A DNA stretch of 64,000 nucleotides from Mycolicibacter heraklionensis (GCF_001021505.1 NZ_LDPO01000021.1:20245-84244), one strand, 5' to 3'. Counted from the stretch's first letter, positions 41,169 through 50,676 are shown. Notes: generated from the letters alone by a model not told the origin. A program made the numbers and translations.

Positions 41169-42818
41169 TTACCGAGTCGGATAGTCCGGCGTCCAGCGGG
41201 ACTGCCGGACGGCCTCGGCTATCGCGTCGTCGGAGGCCGCCGGCGCGACGCCGTCACGCACCGCCTGGAGGGCTACCGCGGTTGCGATACGGGTGGTGAT
41301 CCCGGGCAGATCCTCGAACGCGGGCAGCAGCGGCTGGTCGGCGTCGACCAGGGCGGGGGACGCATCGCCGAGGGTGGTGGCGGCAACCCGCATCATGGCG
41401 TCGGTGACCCGTGACGCCCGCGCGGCCGTGACGGCCAGCCCGATCGCCGGGAAGATGTAGACGTTGTTGCACTGCGCGACGCGACGGGTGCGCTCGCCGT
41501 GTCGGATCGGGGCGAAGGGTGATCCCGTGGCGATCAGCGCGCGCCCATCGGTCCATTCGTCGAGCTCCGCAGGGTGTGCCTCGGCCCGGCTGGTGGGGTT
41601 GGACAGCGGAAAAATGATCGGACGGTCCGTCTTGGCCGCCAGCTGTCGGACGATTCCCTCGGTGAAGGCGCCGGCCACCGTCGACAGGCCCAGCAGGATG
41701 CCCACATCGACGTGCTGCACCACGTCGGCCAGCCTGCGACCGTCCCAGCCGGCCACCCGAGCTGCGGATTGAGCGAAGCGGCGCTGGCTGTCCGAGAGGT
41801 CCGCACGGTCATCGGTCAGCAGCCCGTTGACGTCAATCGCCCAGATCCGTTCGGCGGCCTCGGTTTCGGAGAGTCCTTCGGCGACCATCTGCTGGCGGAT
41901 CATCTCCAGCACGCCGACGCCCGCCGAGCCGGCGCCGAGCATCACCACCTGCTGCTGAGACAGCGGGCGCCCGGCGGCGCGGACAGCGCCCTGCAGCGCG
42001 CCAAGGGCTACGGCCGCCGTGCCCTGGATGTCGTCGTTGAACGTCAGCAGCCGATCCCGGTACCGCATCAACAGCGGCAGCGCATGCGTGGTGGCGAAGT
42101 CCTCCCACTGCAGCAGCACGTAGGGCAGTTCCTCATGCACGACGGTCACGAAGTCGTCGACGAAGGCGTAGTAGTCCTCGTCGCTGATCCGGCGATGGCG
42201 CCAGCCGAGGTACTGCGGATCGTGGAGCAGGTCGACATTGTCGGTGCCGACGTCGAGGATGATCGGCAACGTCCGGGCCGGATCGATCCCGCCGATCAGG
42301 GTGTACAGCGAGAGCTTGCCGATCGGGATGCCCATGCCGCCGATACCCTGGTCGCCCAAACCCAGGATGCGCTGTCCGTCGGTGACGACGATGACGTCCA
42401 CCTCTTGTTCCGGTCGGTTGCGCAGCACCTCCCGCAGCCGATCGCGATCCGGGTAGGAGACGAAGAGCCCGCGCGGGCGCCGGTAGATCTCGCTGAACCG
42501 CTGGCACGCATCACCGACTGTCGGCGTGTAGACGATCGGCAGCATCTCCTCGAGATGGTCGCGCAGCAGCCGGTAAAACAACGTCTCGTTGCGGTCCTGT
42601 AGCGCCCGCAAGTAGATGTGCTTGTCCAGGTCGTCATGCCGCGTGGAGAACTCGGCGTAGGTGTGGGCGGCTTGTTCGGCGATGGTTTTCACCGCAACCG
42701 GCAGCAGACCCAGCAGGCCGAGCTCGCGGCGCTCGTCTTGGCTGAAGGCGGTGCCCTTGGTGGTCAGCGGATCGAACAGCAGAGCCTGGCCCCGCCGTTG
42801 CCGCCCCCTAGCCGTCAC
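41169..42818 (-). CDS. mez: NAD-dependent malic enzyme
   Basis: This 549-residue enzyme matches the length of mycobacterial malic enzyme. It has YTPTVGDACQRFSEIYRRPRG (given in part: YTPTVGDAC), VTDGQRILGLGDQGIGGMGI, metal-binding FNDDIQGTAAVALG and the NAD loop LGAGSAGVGV. It decarboxylates malate to pyruvate, linking the TCA cycle with gluconeogenesis and lipid precursor supply. It stands alone between the exported M15-like gene and topoisomerase IB. Confidence 0.95.
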   Translation of the reverse strand: MTARGRQRRGQALLFDPLTTKGTAFSQDERRELGLLGLLPVAVKTIAEQAAHTYAEFSTRHDDLDKHIYLRALQDRNETLFYRLLRDHLEEMLPIVYTPTVGDACQRFSEIYRRPRGLFVSYPDRDRLREVLRNRPEQEVDVIVVTDGQRILGLGDQGIGGMGIPIGKLSLYTLIGGIDPARTLPIILDVGTDNVDLLHDPQYLGWRHRRISDEDYYAFVDDFVTVVHEELPYVLLQWEDFATTHALPLLMRYRDRLLTFNDDIQGTAAVALGALQGAVRAAGRPLSQQQVVMLGAGSAGVGVLEMIRQQMVAEGLSETEAAERIWAIDVNGLLTDDRADLSDSQRRFAQSAARVAGWDGRRLADVVQHVDVGILLGLSTVAGAFTEGIVRQLAAKTDRPIIFPLSNPTSRAEAHPAELDEWTDGRALIATGSPFAPIRHGERTRRVAQCNNVYIFPAIGLAVTAARASRVTDAMMRVAATTLGDASPALVDADQPLLPAFEDLPGITTRIATAVALQAVRDGVAPAASDDAIAEAVRQSRWTPDYPTR

Positions 42819-42923
42819 CGTGTCACCTCTCTCATCTCAGCCGACGCAACTGCGGCTGCCCTTCGTCGCACAATAGAACGGTTCAGCGGCCCGCACCGGC
42901 CGTGACTCCCGATGTGCCCGGCG

Positions 42924-43943
42924 CTAACGCCCCGCTCGGTCGATGCGTCTGATCAACCGAGCGGTGGCGGCTTCGGCGGCGAGTCGGCGCGCGGACTCCT
43001 TGCCGCGGCCCTTGGCCCGGCGCAGAGCCGAGCGGATGGTGATGCCCCGTTCGTAGGCCTCCACCACGCGCGGGTCGACATAGGAACTGCGGGCGACCGC
43101 CGGGGTGTTGCCCAGTTCCTCGGCGACGCAGCGCATGACTGCAGCGACCTCCCGACGGCGGACGGTTTTAGAGGTCGGCTCGTTCGCGGCGGCGAAGCTC
43201 TCGGCCGCCAGCACGGTGCCATGCCAGGTGCGCAGGTCCTTGACGCTGAACTGCTCATCGGTCAGCTCCCGGAACCGCTCGTTGAGGTCGTCGGCTCGGA
43301 CCTCGCACCAGCCGTCGGAGGTGCGGTACACCAGCAGCCGCGGAAGGTCGGTCGGCGCGCGCAGCAGTGCTCGCACCGCGCGCACCACCAGTGGATCGTC
43401 GACGGAAACGGTGCGCCGCACGCCGCTTTTGGCCGGATAGTCGAAGTCCACGCAACCGTTGCGCATCCGGACGTGGTCACGCAGCAGGGTCGCCAGCCCG
43501 AAACTGCCGTTTTCCTGGGCGTACTCCTCGCCACCGGCCCGGAAATAGCCCCGGTCGATGAGCTGCTGGGCGACTGCGAGCACCCGATCGCGTTTTAGGC
43601 CGCGACCGCGCAAGTCGGCGAGTACATCGGCGCGCCAGTCTGGCAGCAGGCGGGCCAGGGTCAGAACCCGGTCGTACTTCTCCTCGGATCGTTCGGCCTG
43701 CCACTGCGGGTGATACAGATACTGACGACGTCCGGCGGCGTCTTCCCCGACGGCCTGGATGTGCCCGTTGGGATAAGGGCAGATCCACACCTTTCGCCAC
43801 GCCGGTGGGATGGCCAGCGTCTTGATCCGGGCGAGCGCCTCCGGATCGTCGACCGGGCGTTGCCCGTCGGTGTAGGAAAAGCCGCGGCCCCGACCGATAC
43901 GGCGCAACCCGGGGCCAGCGGTATTGCTTCTGCGCAGCCTCAC
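42924..43943 (-). CDS. Type IB DNA topoisomerase
   Basis: This 339-residue poxvirus-like topoisomerase IB reads FSYTDGQRPVDDPEALARIK, then IPPAWRKVWICPYPNGHIQA. Catalytic core elements are RVLAVAQQLIDRGYFRAGGE, KDLRTWHGTVLAAE (Arg and His) and the nucleophile Tyr in SSYVDPRV. It nicks one DNA strand and relaxes supercoils. M. tuberculosis lacks this enzyme while several environmental mycobacteria have it, which fits an environmental species. Confidence 0.95.
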   Translation of the reverse strand: MRLRRSNTAGPGLRRIGRGRGFSYTDGQRPVDDPEALARIKTLAIPPAWRKVWICPYPNGHIQAVGEDAAGRRQYLYHPQWQAERSEEKYDRVLTLARLLPDWRADVLADLRGRGLKRDRVLAVAQQLIDRGYFRAGGEEYAQENGSFGLATLLRDHVRMRNGCVDFDYPAKSGVRRTVSVDDPLVVRAVRALLRAPTDLPRLLVYRTSDGWCEVRADDLNERFRELTDEQFSVKDLRTWHGTVLAAESFAAANEPTSKTVRRREVAAVMRCVAEELGNTPAVARSSYVDPRVVEAYERGITIRSALRRAKGRGKESARRLAAEAATARLIRRIDRAGR

Positions 43944-43994
43944 GGCACCGAATTACCCGCATCTGGACCGGCCGACACCCAGCGTTGGCAGCGC

Positions 43995-44306
43995 TTACGC
44001 CCCCGGGCACAACTCCTGGCGCGCCGCCTCGGCGATCAGCGCGAACTGCGGCCACGCCGGGTAGTGCGGCTGCTGGATCTCGACGGTTCGGCCCACATGC
44101 AGGTTCTCGCAGATCATGTGCCCGAGCGCGCGCACGCTGGACTCCGAAATCGGTTCGTCATTCGCGTAGCGGGCGGTGTAGCCGTGGGTATTGAGGTATT
44201 TCATGAAGCTGGCTTCGTCGGCGTGCGCCGGCGCGGCCCCGACCAGAGCTCCCATCGCGACACCGGCGACGGCCAGGGGTGCGGTGAACCGGGCTGCCCA
44301 ACTCAT
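43995..44306 (-). CDS. Secreted DUF732 family protein
   Basis: From the ATG at 44306 the 103-residue product has a signal peptide (FTAPLAVAGVAMGALVGAAPAHA) and a small helical domain with two Cys, DEASFMKYLNTHGY...MICENLHVG. This is the DUF732 layout common in mycobacteria. Its function is unknown. Divergent from a second DUF732-like gene. Confidence 0.85.
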   Translation of the reverse strand: MSWAARFTAPLAVAGVAMGALVGAAPAHADEASFMKYLNTHGYTARYANDEPISESSVRALGHMICENLHVGRTVEIQQPHYPAWPQFALIAEAARQELCPGA

Positions 44307-44428
44307 ACCCGCGATGCTACGGCGGGTACCGGGAAAGCGGCGCCGCAGGTGCGGGCCAGACCCGGCAAGTCCCCCCGAGCGACTTCGTGTTGCTGCTAGC
44401 GTCAGCGGCGAGAAGAAAGGCGCTGGAC

Positions 44429-44824
44429 GTGAAATCAACCGCACTCGCGGCGACGCTGGCCGCAGGTGTGCTGGCCGGGCTGATCGGTGCCGCGTCATCC
44501 GCTCAGGCCGATCCGCTCAATCCTCGTGATCCCGACTACTGCGGCAACAGCCCCGACATCCTGTTGTGCAACGAGCAGAAGTCGACGTACCCCAGTCCGG
44601 CTGAGATGGCCTACCTCAACGCCATCCGCGGGAAGTTCCCGCCCGGCAGCGAAGCCCGCCGGTTGGCCGCCGGACGGACCGCGTGCCTGGAGTTCCCGAA
44701 GCATCCGACCAGCCTCATCGTCGAGCAGGTCTCCGTGTACCTGCAGATCTCGAAGCCCACCGCCGGTGAAGTGGTCGAGTCGGCCCGCACCAATATCTGC
44801 CCGACGGTGAAGACGCTGGGCTGA
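44429..44824 (+). CDS. Secreted DUF732-like protein
   Basis: GTG at 44429 (AAAGG eight bases upstream) gives 131 residues: signal peptide VKSTALAATLAAGVLAGLIG, then a Cys-rich small domain (PDYCGNSPDILLCNE...TACLEFP...TNICPTVK) with four Cys likely paired. The C-terminal half is DUF732-like in pattern. It pairs head-to-head with the other DUF732 gene and may share its promoter. Confidence 0.75.
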   Translation: MKSTALAATLAAGVLAGLIGAASSAQADPLNPRDPDYCGNSPDILLCNEQKSTYPSPAEMAYLNAIRGKFPPGSEARRLAAGRTACLEFPKHPTSLIVEQVSVYLQISKPTAGEVVESARTNICPTVKTLG

Positions 44825-44830
44825 GCCGGT

Positions 44831-46486
44831 TCAGCGGCGGTACGCGCGCAATCCGTCGCGGATCGCAGCCTGCGCCGCCACGTCACATTCGTTGTAGCTC
44901 AGACACCACTGCCGGGCGGCGTCGGCGTGCGGTCCGTTGCCCCGGGCCGTTTCGATGGCGCCCTGGGAGGCCAGGCCCCCGGCGTCGTCGACCTCCCAGC
45001 GGAAGCCGAAGAAGCCGGCAACCTGTTTGATCGATGATGAGGTGCGGGCGAAAAACGTCGCGTCGAACCACTTTCGCAGGTCATAGGTGAGACCGTCGAG
45101 CGCCTGCTCCACCTCGGCGAACCTGCGCGTGCTGGTGATCTCGGGGTGGTGCCAATGGAAGACCTGAAGCGACTTGCCCTCCCGCGCGGCGCGGCTTCGT
45201 AATTGCTGCATCCGAGAGGCGAACTCGGCGGCCAGTTCGGCCTCGGCGGCCTCGTCGAGTGGATCGAACGAGACCACGGGTCGATAGCGGGCAGTGGTGT
45301 CGTCCTGGCCGTCGCGGATACGCAGACCCCACTGATAGATCCGGCCGTGATCATCCCACTCGATGTCGAAGTCGACCTCGATGTCGGCGGACGGAACGGT
45401 CGGTGAGGCGGGTTCGTGCGTCTCGAAATCAATTCCGGTGCAACTCATCCGGGCTCGTCGGACCGCGTTGGCCAGCCGGTCTTGCGGCATTTTCGTACCG
45501 ACGGACTGGAGGCGGAACGCCTCGACGTGTGCGTCCACGTCGACGGCGGCCAACTGCGCGACGCTCAACACCGCGCCGTCGCCGCAGTGTCGATACAGGT
45601 ACTGCCACTCCCGGACAGTGAGGTGCCCGGTCTCGATCGCGAACGACGCGTCGTCGTCGCCGACCACGGTGGCGCAATAGTCGAACCACGCGCAGGTGGC
45701 ACAGTCGCTGATGCGGTAGGGCCGCACCAGTTCTCGTCCGGCGGCTGCGGCCCGCGCGACGTCGAGTCGGAAGGCGAACTCATGGTCGTAGCGCTGCAGG
45801 GCCGAGCGGGACTTGCGGCGTTTTGGATCGCTGGCCGAATACGTGACGATGTTCTCGGCTTCCAGGTCATACCAGGTGATACCGAGGCTCTCACCGAGAA
45901 GATCGGTGAGGTCGGAGCTGCCGATGATGCCGCCGCGGTTCACCCCGCAGTGAAAACCCAACTCCTGCAACATCCGGGTGTAGTGCGCCAGCTGCATGAC
46001 GTCGTCACGCCAGCGCGCGCCGTGATCACTGTAGCCCGGATGGGACAGCCACCGATCCGGTGCCGGCAGCGTCGAGATCTTCACGTCCGCGCGTTTCGCG
46101 GAGGCCACCGTGCGGTGGTTCTTGATGTCGACGGGCAGGTAGCCGTCCTGGTGTCTGACCAACACGTCGGGAAGTCCCCTGCGGCCGTGGACATCCGGCA
46201 GGCGCCCGCCGGAGATCACCGCGACACCGGCAGTCATCGCGGCGACGGTGCGCCGCTGACGTTCGGCCCGGCTGAGGTCGGCGTCGAGGAGCAGCAGTCG
46301 CTCCGAATCGCCGTAGCGTGCCCGGAGCTCGTCAAGAACGCGTTCCTCGAATTCGATTCCGGCAGTGCGCAGCGACTCCAAGTCCGGGCGCGGCGGCGCC
46401 GGCTCCGGGGTTCCCGGGGCGAACTCATTGTGGGTGACGCGGGCACACTGCTTTGCCGGGTAGCCGCCCAGCGTGACCGGTGCCAT
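44831..46486 (-). CDS. TM0106-type RecB-like nuclease with RNase H-like domain
   Basis: This 551-residue protein has an N-terminal PD-(D/E)XK-like domain: GLPDVLVRHQDGYLPVDIKNHR supplies D...D-x-K (residues about 105-126, given as PDVLV and DIKN), followed by a Cys cluster ISDCATCAWFDYC that may bind an iron-sulfur cluster, as in RecB-family Cas4-like nucleases. The C-terminal half (ADIEVDFDIEWDDHGRIYQWGL) resembles the RNase H-like YprB fold with D-x-E acidic residues. Role in repair or nucleic-acid processing is inferred. Confidence 0.82.
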   Translation of the reverse strand: MAPVTLGGYPAKQCARVTHNEFAPGTPEPAPPRPDLESLRTAGIEFEERVLDELRARYGDSERLLLLDADLSRAERQRRTVAAMTAGVAVISGGRLPDVHGRRGLPDVLVRHQDGYLPVDIKNHRTVASAKRADVKISTLPAPDRWLSHPGYSDHGARWRDDVMQLAHYTRMLQELGFHCGVNRGGIIGSSDLTDLLGESLGITWYDLEAENIVTYSASDPKRRKSRSALQRYDHEFAFRLDVARAAAAGRELVRPYRISDCATCAWFDYCATVVGDDDASFAIETGHLTVREWQYLYRHCGDGAVLSVAQLAAVDVDAHVEAFRLQSVGTKMPQDRLANAVRRARMSCTGIDFETHEPASPTVPSADIEVDFDIEWDDHGRIYQWGLRIRDGQDDTTARYRPVVSFDPLDEAAEAELAAEFASRMQQLRSRAAREGKSLQVFHWHHPEITSTRRFAEVEQALDGLTYDLRKWFDATFFARTSSSIKQVAGFFGFRWEVDDAGGLASQGAIETARGNGPHADAARQWCLSYNECDVAAQAAIRDGLRAYRR

Positions 46487-46507
46487 CGCGTCCTTCCCCG
46501 AGTGGCT

Positions 46508-47104
46508 CTACTCCGCCGACCGCTTGACGCCGGCGGCGACTTCACCGATCAGGGCCGCGACCACCCCGAACGCGAAGTACAGCGGCACCAGCCACGGCGC
46601 CACTCCGAACAACCCGTCCGAGCCGGGGGCGTAGCGGAAGTGTCCCGCCGCGGCGATCCCGATCTCGACGACGGGACCGATGGCCGCGATCAGCACACCG
46701 CAGACAATCGCCGGACGATCACCCAAGGCGCAGAAGGTGATCGCGGCGAACGCACAGATCAGCGTCGTAAGGGGAACCACCGGCGACGCATGCAACATCG
46801 CGGTGACGACGTAGCTGCCCAGGACCGCAGCCAGACCAGCCACCCCCTGACGCACGGTGACCGTTGCCCTCGGGGCCGGGAGAAGCAGTCGCAGTTCCGC
46901 CAGGAAGACCGTCGCGGATCCGACCAGAATCGGGAAATACAGCGGACTGTTCCAGATGAAGGGCACGACGTGCGCTGCCGGCAGGTATTCGGTGGTGCCG
47001 GTGATCACGTGCGAGTGGTCACCGATCAGACCGGCCGCTCCGCCGAGGACGAACAGCAACAGTGCGATCGAGGGGCGTAATTTCACCCCCGCAGTATCGT
47101 CCAT
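46508..47104 (-). CDS. INSIG-like polytopic membrane protein
   Basis: This 198-residue protein (ATG at 47104) has about six hydrophobic segments. Motifs GGAAGLIGDHSHVITGTTEY and VPFIWNSPLYFPILVG (about residues 18-60) recall bacterial INSIG-domain proteins. The function in bacteria is unknown; in animals INSIG binds sterols. Only 4 bp separate its start from that of the divergent methyltransferase, so their promoters lie within each other's coding regions. Confidence 0.65.
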   Translation of the reverse strand: MDDTAGVKLRPSIALLLFVLGGAAGLIGDHSHVITGTTEYLPAAHVVPFIWNSPLYFPILVGSATVFLAELRLLLPAPRATVTVRQGVAGLAAVLGSYVVTAMLHASPVVPLTTLICAFAAITFCALGDRPAIVCGVLIAAIGPVVEIGIAAAGHFRYAPGSDGLFGVAPWLVPLYFAFGVVAALIGEVAAGVKRSAE

Positions 47105-47108
47105 TCCG

Positions 47109-47699
47109 ATGAGCGTCGAGGACCGCACCCGCTGGGATGCGAAATACGCAGGCCGCTCCGTTCCGGCGCCGGACACGGTCGGACCGGCCGCGGTGTTTGC
47201 GCCCTTCGTCGACGCGTTTCCGGCCGCGGGCTATGCGCTCGATATCGCCTGCGGTCAGGGCGCAGCGGCAGTCTGGCTGGCCCAGCGGGGCCTGCAGGTG
47301 AGCGGGTTCGACGTCTCGCCGGTCGCCATCGAGCAGGCGCGGGGGCTCGCCCAGCGCAGCGGTGTCGGCGACCGGTGCCGATTCGACGTCGTGGACCTCG
47401 ATGACGGCCTGCCGGGCGGGCCACCAGCCGACGTCGTCTACTGCGCCCGGTTCCGCGACCGTCGGCTCGACGCACCGATGGTGCAGCGCCTGGCCCCGGG
47501 CGGACTGCTGGCGGTCACCGCGCTGAGCCAGGTCGGTGCCGCCCCCGGACGGTTCCGGGCTGCGCCCGGGGAGCTGCGCACGGTGTTCGCCGGCCTCGAG
47601 GTGATCGCCGAGGGCGAGGCGGACGGAATGGCGTGGCTGCTGGGGCGACGCCGCCAGAAGGCGACGGCGCCGTCAGCACACGAGGACGGACGAGGCTAG
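47109..47699 (+). CDS. Class I SAM-dependent methyltransferase
   Basis: From the ATG at 47109 there are 196 residues with the SAM-binding motif ALDIACGQGAAAVWLAQRG (about residues 42-60), the acidic motif VSGFDVSPVAIEQA and DVVDLDDGLP. Substrate unknown; TehB-like small methyltransferases have this form. The upstream extension of the frame is antisense to the membrane protein and rejected. Ends 4 bp into the convergent NlpC-like gene. Confidence 0.9.
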   Translation: MSVEDRTRWDAKYAGRSVPAPDTVGPAAVFAPFVDAFPAAGYALDIACGQGAAAVWLAQRGLQVSGFDVSPVAIEQARGLAQRSGVGDRCRFDVVDLDDGLPGGPPADVVYCARFRDRRLDAPMVQRLAPGGLLAVTALSQVGAAPGRFRAAPGELRTVFAGLEVIAEGEADGMAWLLGRRRQKATAPSAHEDGRG

Positions 47700-48334
47700 G
47701 CCGGCGCCGGGGCCTCGCGGTCACTGGGCTCGGCCGGTCCCGGGTCGAGCGGCAAAGCATCCATCGGCGGCGCCTCGCCAGGCGGCATGTCCATCGGCGC
47801 CTCGACGGGGGCGTCGGCCGGGGGTGCCTCAAACGGCGGAGCCTCCATGGGCGCCGCGGCCAGCTCGACGGCCATGGGCTCGGCCATCGGCTCAGCGGCG
47901 GGTTCGGGGCCCGGCTCCACCATGGCGGCAAACTCCACCACCGGGGCGTCCGGGGCAGGTGCTTCCTCCATGGGCAGGTACATGTGGTGGGTGAACTGCG
48001 GCTGGTAGGCGCCGCCACCACCGATCTTCACACCGCCGGGCTCACCGCTGGCCACCGGCGTGCCGTCGGGCAGGGTCACCGCGGTGTGATGGCTGTTCCA
48101 GCCCACCACCAGAGCGTTGGGGGCGGTGCCGTATTTGAACCCGCGGGCCAGCAGTGCCGACTCCTCGTTGGCGGTGTGGAACCGGCCGCTGAAGGCCGGT
48201 CGGCCGCTGGCGACGTTGGACACCCACGAGGCCAAACCCGAGCAATCCGTACCGGCGGGAGTGTTCCCACCAACGATGTACGGAGTGCCCGAAACCTGCT
48301 GGATGAGCGCCATCAGTGCTTCTAGACCAAACAT
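47696..48334 (-). CDS. NlpC/P60-like protein with Pro/Ala/Glu-rich tail
   Basis: From the ATG at 48334 (earlier Met codons to 48400 are possible) the product has 212 residues. The first 110 resemble the NlpC/P60 peptidase fold: GTPYIVGGNTPAGTDCSGLA (Cys nucleophile in DCSG), then NSHHTAVTLPDGTPV (His). The remainder is a low-complexity tail of repeated EAPP, AEPM and PPAD. Similar small proteins with a conserved GGGGAYQPQFTHHMYLP end occur widely in mycobacteria. No signal peptide is clear with this start. Cell-wall hydrolase role is inferred. Confidence 0.75.
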   Translation of the reverse strand: MFGLEALMALIQQVSGTPYIVGGNTPAGTDCSGLASWVSNVASGRPAFSGRFHTANEESALLARGFKYGTAPNALVVGWNSHHTAVTLPDGTPVASGEPGGVKIGGGGAYQPQFTHHMYLPMEEAPAPDAPVVEFAAMVEPGPEPAAEPMAEPMAVELAAAPMEAPPFEAPPADAPVEAPMDMPPGEAPPMDALPLDPGPAEPSDREAPAPA

Positions 48335-48660
48335 GACCAGGCACATTAACCATGGATAACTGCACTTACCAAAATCTGTGGCGCCCATCACGTTTAGCAT
48401 TCATGTTGTCAAACATAACGCCGGAACGGAAAACGCCAGGTAGATCGGCGAAAATCCACGGAGCGGGCCGGTCTATTTACGTAAGCGCTGGTAGATGACC
48501 CGTATGTGTTTGTTGAGCGTGGCCTCAAAGGTCACAAATTCGCATTATTGGGATGAAATTGCCTGATCAATGGGTGCATTGCATGTGACCCCTGCGGCCG
48601 GTATCCGCGAAAATGGCGCCGTAAGTGACGTGCCATTCTCCAAGCCGGAAGTGATGCTGC
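48335..48660. other. Intergenic stretch, nothing recognised
   Basis: About 325 bp, more AT-rich than its surroundings. It holds the promoter of the NlpC-like gene and the 3' side of the acyl-CoA dehydrogenase. No gene, tRNA or convincing hairpin was seen. Confidence 0.5.
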
Positions 48661-49836
48661 TTACAGTCCACGCTTCGCGTTTTTGATCAGATTCGACCCG
48701 ATGATCAGCCGCTGAATCTCACTGGTGCCCTCGTAGAGCCGCAGAAGTCGGACATCGCGGTAGATGCGCTCCACCGGCACGCCACGGATGTATCCACTGC
48801 CGCCGTGGATCTGCACCGCCAGGTCGGCGACCTTGCCGGCCATCTCGGTGCAGAAGACCTTGGCCACCGACGGAGCGATCCGCCGATCTTCGTTGCTCAC
48901 CCACTTGCGGGCGGCATCGCGGACCAGCGCCTGGCCGGCCAGCACGCCGGTTTGCTGATCGGCGAGCATCGCCTGCACCAGCTGGAAGTCGCCGATGATG
49001 CTGCCGCCCTGGGTGGCGGTGGCGGCATAGTTCACCGATTCATCCAGCGCGCGCTGCGCGGCGCCCACCGCCAGCGCCGCAATGTGGATGCGGCCGCGGG
49101 CCAACGACGTCATCGCCGCCTGGTAACCGATGTCCTCATTGCCCCCGACCAGGGCGGCGGCGGGCAGTCGCACGTGCGAGAAGGTGACATCGGCCGTCCA
49201 GGCGCCTTCCTGGCCCATCTTGGCGTCCTTGGCGCCGACTTCGACCCCGTCGGTATCGGCCGGTACCAGAAACACTGCGATACCGGCCCCCCGCTCGTCG
49301 GCCGGCCGGGTGCGGGCGAACACCACGAACAGGTCGGCCAGCGGGGCGTTGGTGATGAATCGCTTCTGACCGTCCAGTACCCAGGTGTCGCCGTCACGGA
49401 CGGCCTTGGTGCGCAGACCCGCGGGATTGGAGCCCGCCCCGGGCTCGGTGAGGGCGAAGGAGGCGACCGCGCCGGAGGCGATGGGCTCGAGCCAGCGCTC
49501 CTTCTGTTCGTCGGTGCCGAACCCCACCAGCACCTGGCCGGCGATGCCGTTGTTGGTGCCGAACATCGACCGCACCGACGGGCAGGTGTAGCCCAGTTCC
49601 ATGGCCAGTTCGACGTCCTGGGCCAGATTCAGGCCCAGCCCGCCCCATTCCTGGGGGATCGCGTAGCCGAACAGGCCCAGGTCCTTGGCGGCCTGCCGCA
49701 GGTCGTCGGGCACGCGATCGGTGTCGAGGATCTCCTGTTCGCGCGGGAGGACCATCGTCCGGACGAACCGGCGGGTTTGGGACAGGATGTCGGCGAAGAC
49801 GTCGTCTTCAACGGACGAGACGGATGTGGTCGTCAT
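48661..49836 (-). CDS. Acyl-CoA dehydrogenase
   Basis: This 391-residue FAD enzyme (ATG at 49836, GAAAGGGG upstream) has ALTEPGAGSNPAGLRTKAVR, the FAD/substrate loop, FITNAPLAD, the C-terminal IHGGSGYIRGVPVERIYRDV and LYEGTSEIQRLIIG with the catalytic Glu. It forms the first step of beta-oxidation for an acyl-CoA of unknown chain. It is divergent from an SDR-thiolase-dehydrogenase operon, with a 19-bp palindrome between that probably controls both. Confidence 0.95.
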   Translation of the reverse strand: MTTTSVSSVEDDVFADILSQTRRFVRTMVLPREQEILDTDRVPDDLRQAAKDLGLFGYAIPQEWGGLGLNLAQDVELAMELGYTCPSVRSMFGTNNGIAGQVLVGFGTDEQKERWLEPIASGAVASFALTEPGAGSNPAGLRTKAVRDGDTWVLDGQKRFITNAPLADLFVVFARTRPADERGAGIAVFLVPADTDGVEVGAKDAKMGQEGAWTADVTFSHVRLPAAALVGGNEDIGYQAAMTSLARGRIHIAALAVGAAQRALDESVNYAATATQGGSIIGDFQLVQAMLADQQTGVLAGQALVRDAARKWVSNEDRRIAPSVAKVFCTEMAGKVADLAVQIHGGSGYIRGVPVERIYRDVRLLRLYEGTSEIQRLIIGSNLIKNAKRGL

Positions 49837-49866
49837 GGCACGGCCCCTTTCGGCACTGGCCGCCAA

Positions 49867-49885
49867 ATCATATATGAAATATGAT
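49867..49885. promoter_or_regulatory. GntR-type palindromic operator
   Basis: ATCATAT-ATGAA-ATATGAT is a perfect 7-bp inverted repeat with a 5-bp spacer in the divergent promoter, 30 bp before the acyl-CoA dehydrogenase start and 53 bp before the SDR start. The AT-rich palindrome stands out in GC-rich DNA, and the operon's last gene encodes a GntR regulator of the FCD type, which bind sites of this size. Confidence 0.75.
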
Positions 49886-49938
49886 GTGCCGGACCACGGG
49901 TGGGCAGGGCATCACGACATGTAGAGGACGGTTTCGGC

Positions 49939-50676
49939 GTGGCATTACTCAACGGGCAGACGGCGGTCGTCACCGGCGGGGCGCAGGGGCTCGGCTTCGC
50001 GATCGCGCAGCGCTTCGTCGCCGAGGGCGCCCGGGTGGTGCTGGGCGATCTGAACTCCGAGGCGACCGAGGCCGCGGCTGCGCGCCTCGGCGCCGACGTG
50101 GCGGTGGCGGTACGCACCGACGTCACCAATTCTGCTGATGTCGACGCACTGGTGGCAGCCGCCGTCGAGCGGTTCGGTGGTCTGGACATCATGGTCAACA
50201 ACGCCGGCATCACCCGCGACGCCACCATGCGCAAGATGACCGAAGACGATTTCGACCAGGTGATCGCGGTCCACCTGAAAGGCACCTGGAACGGTCTGCG
50301 CGCGGCCGCGGCGATCATGCGCGAACGCAAGCGCGGCGCGATCGTCAACATGTCCTCTATATCGGGCAAGGTCGGCATGGTCGGGCAGACCAACTATTCA
50401 GCCGCCAAGGCCGGCATCGTGGGCATGACCAAGGCCGCCAGCAAGGAGCTGGCCTACCTCGGTGTCCGCGTCAACGCGATCCAGCCGGGGCTGATCCGCT
50501 CGGCGATGACCGAGGCCATGCCGCAGCGGATCTGGGATTCGAAGGTCGCCGAGGTACCGATGGGCCGGGCCGGCGAGCCCGACGAGGTGGCGACGGTCGC
50601 GCTGTTCCTGGCGTCCGACTTGTCCTCTTATATGACGGGCACCGTGCTCGAGGTGACCGGCGGTCGCCACCTATGA
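49939..50676 (+). CDS. 3-oxoacyl-ACP reductase-like SDR
   Basis: GTG at 49939 after GAGGACGG gives a 245-residue FabG-like SDR: VVTGGAQGLGFAIAQRF, MVNNAGITRDATMRKMTEDD, catalytic SSISGK...NYSAAKAG (Y-x-x-x-K) and the C-terminal YMTGTVLEVTGGRHL. It would reduce 3-oxoacyl or oxidise 3-hydroxyacyl thioesters. It overlaps the thiolase by 4 bp, so a role in the beta-oxidation-like sequence is likely. Confidence 0.92.
   Translation: MALLNGQTAVVTGGAQGLGFAIAQRFVAEGARVVLGDLNSEATEAAAARLGADVAVAVRTDVTNSADVDALVAAAVERFGGLDIMVNNAGITRDATMRKMTEDDFDQVIAVHLKGTWNGLRAAAAIMRERKRGAIVNMSSISGKVGMVGQTNYSAAKAGIVGMTKAASKELAYLGVRVNAIQPGLIRSAMTEAMPQRIWDSKVAEVPMGRAGEPDEVATVALFLASDLSSYMTGTVLEVTGGRHL

Noticed and set aside
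45416..47080. 554-codon plus-strand open frame
   Set aside because: It crosses the RecB-like nuclease and membrane-protein genes antisense; no domain recognised.
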